Origin: Actinomadura litoris
Lineage (GTDB): Bacteria > Actinomycetota > Actinomycetes > Streptosporangiales > Streptosporangiaceae
Assembly (NCBI RefSeq): GCF_009733595.1
Contig: NZ_WOFH01000008.1
Location: 1-64,000, forward strand
DNA length: 64,000 nucleotides
Direction of reading: 5' to 3'
Shown: in pieces, positions 1 to 9,249 of the stretch
How the letters are laid out: the number at the start of each line of letters is the position of its first letter
Numbering within the stretch: the first letter of the stretch is position 1
Made by a program: the position numbers and the translations under genes
The notes under the pieces: generated by a model
The model's input: only the letters and a program-made list of their open reading frames with translations
What the model was told of the DNA's origin: nothing
The model's database searches: none

Positions 1-3000
1 GCGGAGGGGACCATGTGCTCGGGAAGCCGCTGCGCCGCGAACTGCCGCACGACCGTCGCGAGCCCCTCGTCCTCGGGGTCGTCCGCGACGATGTAGGCGA
101 CCAGCCGCAACTCACCGGGGACGTCCTGGCGGGCGACGACGGCGGCCTGGGCCACACGGGGGTGGGCCGCCAGAGCCGCCTGGACCTCGCCCGGCTCGAT
201 CCGGAAGCCGCGAATCTTGACCTGGTCGTCGGTACGGCCCGCGAAGACCAGGAGACCGTCCTGCGTCCACCGGACGCGGTCACCCGTCCGATACATGCGC
301 TCACCCGCGACAAACGGGCACGCCACGAACCGCTCCGCCGTCAGAGCGGGGCGTCCCACATAACCCCGGGCCAACTGAGCGCCCGCGACATACAACTCAC
401 CTGTTACACCCGGAGCCACCGGCCGCAACGACTCATCGAGCACGAACACGCGGGTGTTGCCCACCGGAGAACCCACCGGCACCACATCACCCGACGAAAG
501 CCGAGTGGTCGTCACACCAATGGTCGCCTCGGTGGGGCCGTAGTGGTTGAACACCGCGCATTCACCCGCAGCCTCAACCAGCTCCCGCACCCACTCCGGG
601 GATGCCGCCTCACCACCCAGAACCAGCGACCGGGCAGGCAGCACATTCCGCGCACCCGCGACCGACGACAACGCCGCCAAATGCGACGGAACCGCCTTCA
701 CATAATCGATCCCATGCTCGGCCAGATACCCCGACACCGCAGCCGGGTCGGTCACGGCCTCCTCCGGCAGGATGTGCAACTCCCCACCGGTCGCCAAACT
801 CGCGAACACCACCGTGTTACCCAGGTCGGTGACCTGCGCCTGAAGCAGCGCATACTTCCCACCCGGCGCCCCGAACCCAACACGAGACGGAACCGAGGCG
901 ACATAGTTCCGCACACCACCGTGCGTGACCGCCACACCCTTGGGACGGCCCGTCGAACCGGAGGTGTAAATGACATACGCCACCCCACCCGCCTCGACCC
1001 TCACCTGCGGCACGGTCGTCGACTGCGCCGCCAACTGCATGGCAGTGAACGGATCATCGATGGCCACCATGCGGACCCGCCCCGCAGGCAGATCCTCCAA
1101 AATCTCATCGGTGGTCAGCAGCAGAACCGCGCCACTGTCAGACAGAACAAACGCGATCCGCTCCGCAGGCTGAGCCGGATCAACCGGAACATACGCCGCC
1201 CCGGCCTTCCACACACCCAGCACACCCACCACGAAATCCACACCACGCGAGAGGCACAGACCCACCACCGATTCGGCGCCAACGCCTTGGCCTATGAGGT
1301 AGTGCGCCAGGCGATTCGTCCGCTCCTCCACCTCCGCATACGACACCCCGACGCCCTCGGCCACCACCGCCACCGCATCCGGAGCGAGCGCAACCCTCTC
1401 CTGGAACAAATCCGCCAGCATTGGACGACCGGCGTCGAAACCGGTGTCGTTCCACTCCACCAGGACCCGATGCCGCGCGTCCTCGTCCAGGACGTCAATG
1501 GCGGCGAGCGGGAGTTCCGGGCCGCCGTCCAGAACGGTTTCCAGCGCGGTCACCACGCCGTCGGTCGCCGTGCGGATGAGGACGCCGACCGCCTCGGAGT
1601 CGATCGGGGCGACGGCGTCCACGGCCACCTCGAAGCCGTCGCCGTTGTCGTCGACCAGGATCACGAGCGGGTAGTTGGTGCGCTCGCGCACGAACAGGAG
1701 GCGGACGCCCTCCATCACCTCGTCCTCGATCCGGCCGTCGTTGCGGCGGTAGTTGAGGAAGGAGGTGAACAGCGGCGCGTCGCCGACGACGCCGCTGGCG
1801 CGCTGGGCGACGGAAAGGGACGCGTGCTCGTGTTCCAGCAGTTCCGCGAGCTGCCCCCGCATCGCGGAGACGGCCGTCAGCACGCCCGACTCGCCGGTCC
1901 GGACGCGGACGGGCAGCGTGTTCATGTACGGGCCGGGGACCCGGTCGGCACCGGCACCGGCGTTCATGCGGCCGAACAGCACCGTCCCGAAGACGACGTC
2001 CTCACGGCCGGACACGGCGGCGAGGACACGCGCCCACGCGACGTGCAGGACGGTGGCCGCGCTGATCCCCAGCCGCCGCGCGACCTCACGCAGTCGCCGG
2101 TCCAGGTCGGACGAGAACGGGACGACCCCGTGGACGGAGTCCGCGCCGTCGCCGTGGACGTCCGCCAGCCCGAAGGGCGCCGTCGGCTCCTCGACGTCAC
2201 CGAGCAGGTCGGCGAAGTACCGCTCGTGCTCGGCCTCCTCGACCCCGCTGCGGGCCTGCGCGACGAAGTCGCGGAACGGCAGCGGCTCAGGGAGATCGTC
2301 ACCGCGTCCCGCGAGGAACGCCTCTACCTCGTCCAGGACGACCTGCAACGCGGTGTGGTCCCGCACGGTGTGGTGCATGCGCACCAGTCCGAGCCACCGG
2401 TCCGAGCCGGGGCGCGCCGCGATGTGCACGCTGAGGAGCGGCGCGTGGCCCAGGTTCATCACCGAGCCGCCGACGGCGACCAGGTCGGCCACCGGGTCGG
2501 TGCTCTCTGGATCGAGTTCGACCTCGTGGACGGGCAGGACGGCACGCCGCCACACGACCTGCACCGGCTCCCGCAGCCCCTCCCAGGCGAGCGACGTGCG
2601 GTAGATGTCGTGCCGGTCGACGACGCGTTGCAGCGCCTCCGCGAAGGCGTCCGCAACGCCGCGCGAGCCGAACTCCACGACGGCGCGCATCACGTAGGCG
2701 TCCTCGCCGCCGTCGGCGAGCAGGTGGTGGAACAGCAGCCCTTCCTGGAGCGGCGCCAGCGGATAGATGTCCGCGACGTTGGCCGCGCCGCCCTCGACGG
2801 TGGCGACGACCCGTCCGATCTCGGCGGGCGAGAGGTCGATCAGCGTCAGCATCTCCGGCGTGATCTCGGTGGCGTCCGCCGGGATCAGGTTGTCCGGAAC
2901 GACCACGTCGCCGGACGCGGCGGACTTCGCCAGGCTCGCCGGAGTCGGCGCCTCGAACAGCGTCCGGACCGATATGGAGACGCCACGGCGGCGCAGTTCC

Positions 3001-6000
3001 TCCACCAGCCGGATTCCCAGAAGCGACTGCCCGCCGAGTCGGAAGAAGTCGTCGTCGACGCCCACCGTGTCCAGGCCGAGAACCTCGGCGAACGCCGCGC
3101 ACAGGATCTCCTCCCGCGCATTGGCCGGACCACGCCCGGCTCCCGCCATCCCCTCGAAATCAGGCGCGGGCAGAGCCTTGCGATCCAGCTTGCCGTTCAC
3201 CGACAACGGCAACGCATCCAATACAACCACGGCCGAGGGAACCATGTACTCCGGCAACTGCCGCGCGGCGAACTCACGCACGGATTCCGAAACATCATCG
3301 CCCGCGACGACATAAGCGACCAGCCGCTTGTCGTGGACGACCACAGCGGCCTGCTCGACCGCCGGATGAGCGGCAATGACCGCCTGAACCTCAGCAGGCT
3401 CGATCCGGAAACCCCGGATCTTGACCTGCTCATCCACCCGACCCAGAAACTCGATCTGCCCATCGCGGTTCCACCGCACCACATCACCCGTGCGATACAA
3501 CCGACCACCGACCTCGAACGGAGAAGCCACAAACCGCTCCGCCGTCAACCCCGCCCGCCCCACATAACCGCGCGCCAGCTGCACACCCGCCAAGTACAGT
3601 TCACCCGGCATCCCGACCGGTACCGCACCCAGCGACCCATCCAGCACATACACGCGCGTGTTGGCCACCGGAGCACCGATCGGCACCGGCCCCTCAACCT
3701 GCTCCGGACGGCACCGCCACGCCGTGACGTCCACCGACGCCTCCGTCGGCCCATACAAGTTGTGCAGTTCCACACCAGGCAGAACCGCGAAGAACCGCTG
3801 CTGAACCGCCAGCGGCAGCGCCTCGCCCGAGCAGATCACCCGCCGCACCCCATCGCAGGCACCGGCCGACGGCTCCGCCAGGAACGCCTCCAGCATCGAC
3901 GGCACGAAATGCAGCGTCGTCACGCGCTGCTCCCGCACCAACGACGCCAGATATGCGGGGTCGCGGTGCCCGTCCGGGCGCGCCACCACCAGCGTCGCGC
4001 CCTCCAACAGAGGCCAGAAGAACTCCCACACCGACACATCGAAACCAGCGGGCGTCTTCTGCAAAACCCGATCACCAGCCGCAAGACCGAACCGCGACTG
4101 CATCCACCCCAGCCGATTCACGATCCCCGCATGCGAAACGACAACACCCTTCGGACGCCCCGTCGACCCTGACGTGAAAATCACATAAGCCGGATTTCCG
4201 GCTCCCAGAGTCCGTGCGCCTTCTTCCAGCGCCTCGCCAGAGAACTCCGCCGACTCGGCCATCACCTCAGGCGTCACCACGCAAACGGCGCCGGCCGCCT
4301 CCACCACATACGCCACCCGATCCGCCGGATACCCCGGATCGATCGGCAGATACGCGCCGCCCGCCTTCACCACACCGAGCAGCGCCACGACCAGATCAGC
4401 CGAACGATCCAGACGGACACCCACCACCGACTCCGCACCCACACCACGCGAAACCAGCAACCGCGCCAAACGATTCGCCCGCTCCTCCACCTCCCCATAC
4501 GTCCACTCGACACCCTCGAAAACCACCGCCACCGCACCCGGATCAACCGCCACCCGCGCCTCGAACAACTCCGGCAGCGTCCAACCGGAGATCCCGGCCG
4601 CCGTGTCGTTCCACTCCACCAGCACACGCCGCAGCTCGTCGTCGGCGAGCACCTGGACGGCGCCGAGCCGTGGCTCCGGCCCGCCGTCGAGGACGCCTTC
4701 GAGGGCGGACACCAGGTTCTCCGTGGTGGTGCGCACCAGGACGCCGACCGCCTCCGCGTCGATCGGGGCGGCGGCGTCCACGGCCAGCTCGATGCCGTCC
4801 CCGTTGTCGTCGACCAGCACGGCGAGCGGGTAGTTGGTGCGTTCGCGCGCGTGGAGGAGCCGGGCGCCGTCCATCACGCCGTCCCAGAGCTCTTCCATGT
4901 TCCTGCCGGGGTTGTGCCGGTAGTTCAGGAAGGAGGTGAACAGCGGCGTGTCACCGGCCACGCCGCCGGCCCGCTGGGCGACGGCGAGCGGCGCGTGCTC
5001 GTGCTCCAGCAGTTCCGCGAGCTGTCCGCGCATCGCCGTGATCGCGTCGAGGACGCCCAGGTCGCGGGTCCGGGCGCGGACGGGCAGCGTGTTCATGAAC
5101 GGGCCGGGGACGTGGTTCGCGCCCGCGTTCATCCGGCCGAACAGCACGGTCCCGAACACCACGTCGTCACGGCCGGACAGCGACGCGAGGGCACGCGCCC
5201 ACGCCACGTGCAGCACGGTCGCCGCGCTGACGCCGATGCGGCGCGCGACGTCCCGGAGGCGTGCGTGCAGTTCGGGAGAGAACGGCACGACCCGCTGGTC
5301 GGTGTCGCCGCCGTCGCCGTGGACGTCCGCCAGCCCGAACGGCGCCGTCGGCTCCACGTCCGCCAGGAGGTCCGCGAAGTAGCGCTCGTGCTCCGACGTC
5401 TGCATGCCGCCGCGGGCCTGCACGACGAAGTCGCGGAACGGCACCGGTTCCGGCAGCGTCGCGCCGCCGTCGGCGAGCAGGGCCCGCATCTCGTCGAGGA
5501 CGATCTCCAGCGTCGTGTGGTCGCGCACCATGTGGTGGATGCGCATCAGCGCGAGCCATCGGCCACCGCCGCCCGGCATGGCGGAGTACAGCACGTCGAT
5601 CAGCGGGGCACGGCCCAGATCCATCGTGCCGCCGCCGAGCGCGACCAGGTCGCCCGCCGGGTCGGTGCTCCCGGGATCGAGTTCCACCTCCCGGACGGGC
5701 AGGACCGCGCGCCGCCACACGACCTGCACCGGCTCCCGCAGCCCCTCCCAAACCACCGACGTGCGGAAGACGTCGTGCCGGTCGATGACCTCCTGCAGCG
5801 CGTCGACGAACACGTCCAGCCCGGCGCGCGAGTCGAACTCCAGTACCGCGGGCATCACGTAGGCGTCGTCGCCGCCGTCCGCGACGAGGTGGTGGAACAG
5901 CAGTCCGCCCTGGAGCGGCGCCAGCGGATACACGTCGGCGACGTTGGCCGCGCCGCCCTCGACGGTGGCGACGACCCGTTCGATCTCATCGGCGGAAAGC

Positions 6001-9000
6001 TCCACCAGCGGCAGCATCGCGGGCGTGATCTCGGTGGCGTCCGCCGGTATGAGGTTCTCCGGAACGGGAATCCGGTCGGTTCCCACCGAAAGCGCCAGCC
6101 GAGCCGGAGTCGGCGCCTCGAAAAGGGCGCGCACCGACACCGAGACCTTGCGTTCCCGCAGGACCTCCACCAGGCGCATCGCCATGAGCGACTGCCCGCC
6201 GAGTCGGAAGAAGTCGTCGTCGACGCCGACCGTGTCCAGGTCGAGAACTTCGGCGAACGCCGCGCACAGGATCTCCTCCCGCGCATTGGCCGGACCACGC
6301 CCGGCTCCCGCCATCCCCTCAAAGTCAGGCGCAGGGAGGGCCTTACGGTCAAGCTTGCCGTTCACCGACAACGGCAAAGCGTCCAGCACCACGACGGCCG
6401 AGGGAACCATGTACTCCGGCAACTGCCGCGCGGCGAACTCACGCACAGACTCCGCAACATCATCGCCCGCGACGACATAAGCGACCAGCCGCTTGTCGTG
6501 GACGACCACAGCCGCCTGCTCGACCGCCGGATGAGCGGCGATGACCGCCTGAACCTCAGCGGGCTCGATCCGGAAACCCCGGATCTTGACCTGCTCGTCC
6601 ACCCGACCCAGAAACTCGATCTGCCCATCGCGGTTCCACCGCACCACATCACCCGTGCGATACAACCGGCCACCGACCTCGAACGGAGAAGCCACAAACC
6701 GCTCCGCCGTCAACCCGGCGCGCCCCACATAACCGCGCGCCAACTGCACACCCGCCAGGTAAAGCTCACCGGGGACACCCACCGGCGCCGGTCCCAGCGA
6801 CCCATCCAGCACATACACACGCGTGTTGGCCACCGGAGCGCCGATCGGCACCGGCCCCTCAACCTGCTCCGGACGGCACCGCCACGCCGTGACGTCCACC
6901 GACGCCTCCGTCGGCCCATACAGATTGTGCAACTCCACACCAGGCAACACCGCGAAGAACCGCTGCTGCACAGGCAACGGCAACGCCTCACCGGAACACA
7001 CCACATAACGCAAGCCGCCGCAACGCCCGGCCGACGGCTCGGCCAGGAACGCCTCCAGCATCGACGGCACGAAGTGCATCACGGTGACCCGCTGGTCCCG
7101 CACCAAGGCCGACAGGTACGCGGGGTCGCGGTGGCCGTCCGGACGCGCCACCACCAGCGTCGCGCCCTCCAACAGAGGCCAGAAGAACTCCCACACCGAC
7201 ACATCGAAACCAGCGGGCGTCTTCTGCAAAACCCGATCGCCGACCGCAAGACCGAACCGCGACTGCATCCATCCCAGCCGGTTCACGATCCCCGCATGCG
7301 AAACGACAACACCCTTCGGACGCCCCGTCGACCCCGACGTGAAAATCACATAGGCGGAATTGTCGGCATGCAGGGAGCGGTCTCCAGAACCCATTTTTTC
7401 ACCGGAGAACTCCGCCGATGCGGCCATCACCTCAGGGGTGACCACGCAGACGGCGCCGGCGGCCTCGACCACGTATTCCACCCGATCCGCCGGGTATTCA
7501 GGGTCGATGGGCAGATACGCGCCGCCCGCCTTCACCACACCGAGCAGCGCCACGACCAGATCAACCGAACGATCCAAACGGACACCCACCACCGACTCCG
7601 CACCCACACCACGCGAAACCAGCAACCGCGCCAAACGATTCGCCCGCTCCTCCACCTCCCCAAACGTCCACTCGACACCCTCGAAAACCACCGCCACCGC
7701 ACCCGGATCAACCGCCACCCGCGCCTCGAACAACTCCGGCAGGGTCGAGCCGGAGCCGGGGACCTCGGCCGCCGTGTCGTTCCACTCCGCCAGCACACGC
7801 CGCGCCTCGTCCTCGCCCATGAGGGGGGCGCGGCCGACGCGGTCGCCGGGGGCGGCGGCCGCCATCCACTCCGCGATCCCGAGGAAGCGCCGGGAGACCC
7901 GCTCCGCCCCGGCCAGGTCGTGGACGTCGGGGTTGGCGTCGACGTTGACCTGCATGCCGGACCGGTCGTAGACGTCGATCCGGACGCCGTTGACCGGGCC
8001 TGTGGACAGGTTGTGCGCGGTGGCCGCGCAGTCGCCGAAGCGCAGGTCGTAGTCGAACGTCATCACGTTGACGAGCAGGCCGAACAGCTCGCCGTCGGCG
8101 ATCGCCAGGTCGCGGAGCATCGCCTCGTACCGGTACCGCTGGTGCCGCAGCGCCTCCCGGACGGCCCGGGAGGTCTGCCGCACGGCCTCCTCGACGGTGG
8201 TGCCCGTGTCGATGGCGAAGCGGATCGGCAGGACGTTGGACGTCATGCCGGGGATGCCGTTCTCCCGGCGCCCGGACCGGGCGCGGACGGGCACGCCCAC
8301 CACGACGTCCCGGGCCCCGGTCATCCGGTGCTCGTAGACCGCGGCGGCGGCGATGAGGAACCCGGCGAGGCTCGTCCGCAGCCGCCGCGCGGCCGCCTTC
8401 AGGACGTCGACCGCGTCGGAGCCCGACGTGCTCGTGTACCGGACGGGCGCGGTCCGCGCCCGGCGCCGGTGGCCGCTCTCCGCCTCGGTGACGGCGGGCA
8501 GGTCGGCCAGCAGGTCGCGCCAGTAGCGGCGGTCGGCGTCGAGGGCGTCGGAGGCCCGGTAGGCGTCCTCGGCGTCCATCAGCACCGACACCGGTTCGAG
8601 GCGCCCCTCGGACGGGGAGCGGCCCTCGGCGAGCGCGGTGTAGATCTCGGCACCGCGCGCGGCGACGGCGACACCGCCCTGCCCGTCCACGACCACGTGG
8701 TGGCCGCTGCTGTACCAGAACCAGCGGTCGGCGGCGAGCTTGAGGAGCGCGTGGCTGTACAGCGGCCCGCCTTCGAGGTCGCGGGGCCGGTCCAGCTCCG
8801 CGCGCATCCACGCCTCGGCGGCGGCGCGGGGGTCGGGCTCGGCGCTGACGTCCAGGACGTGGACGGGGTAGTCGGCCGCGTCGTGGACGTACTGGCGCGG
8901 CTCGCCGTCGACCACGCGGACGCGCAGGCGGAGCGCCTCGGCCTCCTCCACCCTGATCCGCGCCGCGCGCGCGAGCAGGTCCGGGTCGACCGGGCCCCGG

Positions 9001-9116
9001 ATGTCCAGGTACTCGGCAACGCTGAACGCCCGGTTCCCGGGCGCGAGGTGCTGACCGTGCCACATGCCGAGCTGGCCGGCCATCAGCGTCCGGAGCTGGC
9101 CCTCAGACGTAGGCAT
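1..9116 (-). CDS. Non-ribosomal peptide synthetase, C-A-T-C-A-T-C-A (3' end outside window)
   Basis: Multimodular NRPS, about 3,038 residues visible, starting at the ATG at 9116 (GGGAG nine bases upstream) and running off the left edge. Domain order by residue: an EntF-like condensation domain with HHVVVDG near 139; A1 (TSGSTG near 590); carrier T1 (LGGQSL near 970); C2 (PLAPLQ near 1065); A2 (near 1650); T2 (near 2030); C3 (near 2122); A3 (near 2718 to the edge). The binding-pocket residues I read are DVWHVSLVDK for A1 and DVWHISLVDK for A2, both close to known serine codes, and DLTKVGHIGK for A3, identical to the classical aspartate code. The final Lys is assumed. The first domain is a condensation domain with no loading module, so an acyl or aminoacyl starter must come from another protein; the A-T didomain at 13697-15430 is the obvious candidate. 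No epimerization domain, terminal TE or MbtH gene is visible here. Confidence 0.95.
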   Translation of the reverse strand, partial: MPTSEGQLRTLMAGQLGMWHGQHLAPGNRAFSVAEYLDIRGPVDPDLLARAARIRVEEAEALRLRVRVVDGEPRQYVHDAADYPVHVLDVSAEPDPRAAAEAWMRAELDRPRDLEGGPLYSHALLKLAADRWFWYSSGHHVVVDGQGGVAVAARGAEIYTALAEGRSPSEGRLEPVSVLMDAEDAYRASDALDADRRYWRDLLADLPAVTEAESGHRRRARTAPVRYTSTSGSDAVDVLKAAARRLRTSLAGFLIAAAAVYEHRMTGARDVVVGVPVRARSGRRENGIPGMTSNVLPIRFAIDTGTTVEEAVRQTSRAVREALRHQRYRYEAMLRDLAIADGELFGLLVNVMTFDYDLRFGDCAATAHNLSTGPVNGVRIDVYDRSGMQVNVDANPDVHDLAGAERVSRRFLGIAEWMAAAAPGDRVGRAPLMGEDEARRVLAEWNDTAAEVPGSGSTLPELFEARVAVDPGAVAVVFEGVEWTFGEVEERANRLARLLVSRGVGAESVVGVRLDRSVDLVVALLGVVKAGGAYLPIDPEYPADRVEYVVEAAGAVCVVTPEVMAASAEFSGEKMGSGDRSLHADNSAYVIFTSGSTGRPKGVVVSHAGIVNRLGWMQSRFGLAVGDRVLQKTPAGFDVSVWEFFWPLLEGATLVVARPDGHRDPAYLSALVRDQRVTVMHFVPSMLEAFLAEPSAGRCGGLRYVVCSGEALPLPVQQRFFAVLPGVELHNLYGPTEASVDVTAWRCRPEQVEGPVPIGAPVANTRVYVLDGSLGPAPVGVPGELYLAGVQLARGYVGRAGLTAERFVASPFEVGGRLYRTGDVVRWNRDGQIEFLGRVDEQVKIRGFRIEPAEVQAVIAAHPAVEQAAVVVHDKRLVAYVVAGDDVAESVREFAARQLPEYMVPSAVVVLDALPLSVNGKLDRKALPAPDFEGMAGAGRGPANAREEILCAAFAEVLDLDTVGVDDDFFRLGGQSLMAMRLVEVLRERKVSVSVRALFEAPTPARLALSVGTDRIPVPENLIPADATEITPAMLPLVELSADEIERVVATVEGGAANVADVYPLAPLQGGLLFHHLVADGGDDAYVMPAVLEFDSRAGLDVFVDALQEVIDRHDVFRTSVVWEGLREPVQVVWRRAVLPVREVELDPGSTDPAGDLVALGGGTMDLGRAPLIDVLYSAMPGGGGRWLALMRIHHMVRDHTTLEIVLDEMRALLADGGATLPEPVPFRDFVVQARGGMQTSEHERYFADLLADVEPTAPFGLADVHGDGGDTDQRVVPFSPELHARLRDVARRIGVSAATVLHVAWARALASLSGRDDVVFGTVLFGRMNAGANHVPGPFMNTLPVRARTRDLGVLDAITAMRGQLAELLEHEHAPLAVAQRAGGVAGDTPLFTSFLNYRHNPGRNMEELWDGVMDGARLLHARERTNYPLAVLVDDNGDGIELAVDAAAPIDAEAVGVLVRTTTENLVSALEGVLDGGPEPRLGAVQVLADDELRRVLVEWNDTAAGISGWTLPELFEARVAVDPGAVAVVFEGVEWTYGEVEERANRLARLLVSRGVGAESVVGVRLDRSADLVVALLGVVKAGGAYLPIDPGYPADRVAYVVEAAGAVCVVTPEVMAESAEFSGEALEEGARTLGAGNPAYVIFTSGSTGRPKGVVVSHAGIVNRLGWMQSRFGLAAGDRVLQKTPAGFDVSVWEFFWPLLEGATLVVARPDGHRDPAYLASLVREQRVTTLHFVPSMLEAFLAEPSAGACDGVRRVICSGEALPLAVQQRFFAVLPGVELHNLYGPTEASVDVTAWRCRPEQVEGPVPIGAPVANTRVYVLDGSLGAVPVGMPGELYLAGVQLARGYVGRAGLTAERFVASPFEVGGRLYRTGDVVRWNRDGQIEFLGRVDEQVKIRGFRIEPAEVQAVIAAHPAVEQAAVVVHDKRLVAYVVAGDDVSESVREFAARQLPEYMVPSAVVVLDALPLSVNGKLDRKALPAPDFEGMAGAGRGPANAREEILCAAFAEVLGLDTVGVDDDFFRLGGQSLLGIRLVEELRRRGVSISVRTLFEAPTPASLAKSAASGDVVVPDNLIPADATEITPEMLTLIDLSPAEIGRVVATVEGGAANVADIYPLAPLQEGLLFHHLLADGGEDAYVMRAVVEFGSRGVADAFAEALQRVVDRHDIYRTSLAWEGLREPVQVVWRRAVLPVHEVELDPESTDPVADLVAVGGSVMNLGHAPLLSVHIAARPGSDRWLGLVRMHHTVRDHTALQVVLDEVEAFLAGRGDDLPEPLPFRDFVAQARSGVEEAEHERYFADLLGDVEEPTAPFGLADVHGDGADSVHGVVPFSSDLDRRLREVARRLGISAATVLHVAWARVLAAVSGREDVVFGTVLFGRMNAGAGADRVPGPYMNTLPVRVRTGESGVLTAVSAMRGQLAELLEHEHASLSVAQRASGVVGDAPLFTSFLNYRRNDGRIEDEVMEGVRLLFVRERTNYPLVILVDDNGDGFEVAVDAVAPIDSEAVGVLIRTATDGVVTALETVLDGGPELPLAAIDVLDEDARHRVLVEWNDTGFDAGRPMLADLFQERVALAPDAVAVVAEGVGVSYAEVEERTNRLAHYLIGQGVGAESVVGLCLSRGVDFVVGVLGVWKAGAAYVPVDPAQPAERIAFVLSDSGAVLLLTTDEILEDLPAGRVRMVAIDDPFTAMQLAAQSTTVPQVRVEAGGVAYVIYTSGSTGRPKGVAVTHGGVRNYVASVPSRVGFGAPGGKYALLQAQVTDLGNTVVFASLATGGELHILPEEAVTDPAAVSGYLAEHGIDYVKAVPSHLAALSSVAGARNVLPARSLVLGGEAASPEWVRELVEAAGECAVFNHYGPTEATIGVTTTRLSSGDVVPVGSPVGNTRVFVLDESLRPVAPGVTGELYVAGAQLARGYVGRPALTAERFVACPFVAGERMYRTGDRVRWTQDGLLVFAGRTDDQVKIRGFRIEPGEVQAALAAHPRVAQAAVVARQDVPGELRLVAYIVADDPEDEGLATVVRQFAAQRLPEHMVPS
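3025..4625 (-). repeat. Module-2 copy of a near-identical NRPS adenylation segment
   Basis: This segment of A2 and its flanks matches 6190-7790 (A1) at a constant offset of 3165 bases with no net indel in the places I compared, and with long identical stretches including synonymous positions. Similarity is highest over 3120-4190. It indicates recent module duplication or gene conversion, and agrees with both A domains having serine-like codes. Confidence 0.85.
6190..7790 (-). repeat. Module-1 copy of the near-identical NRPS adenylation segment
   Basis: Partner of 3025-4625 (offset 3165). The match weakens around 7355-7400, where the A1 and A2 linkers differ, and resumes up to the A-domain N terminus. 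Confidence 0.85.
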
Positions 9117-9154
9117 TCCCGCGCACTCCCATCGTTCGGCTCGTCGACTGGGAC

Positions 9155-9183
9155 GGCACGGCCCCCTCGTCCGGGGGCGTGCC
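9155..9183. other. GC-rich stem-loop between hydroxylase and NRPS genes
   Basis: Left arm GGCACG-G-CCCCC pairs with right arm GGGGG-CGTGCC around a short TCGTCC loop, with one bulged base. It lies in the 133-base gap between the SyrP-like gene and the NRPS start on the minus strand. There is no U-tract, so it may be an attenuator or a processing/stability element rather than a full terminator. Confidence 0.4.
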
Positions 9184-9249
9184 GCGAAACCGCCCAGTTC
9201 GGTTCGCGCTCGGCGGTGAAACAGGTGAGGGTGGAACAGGCGGCCGGGG

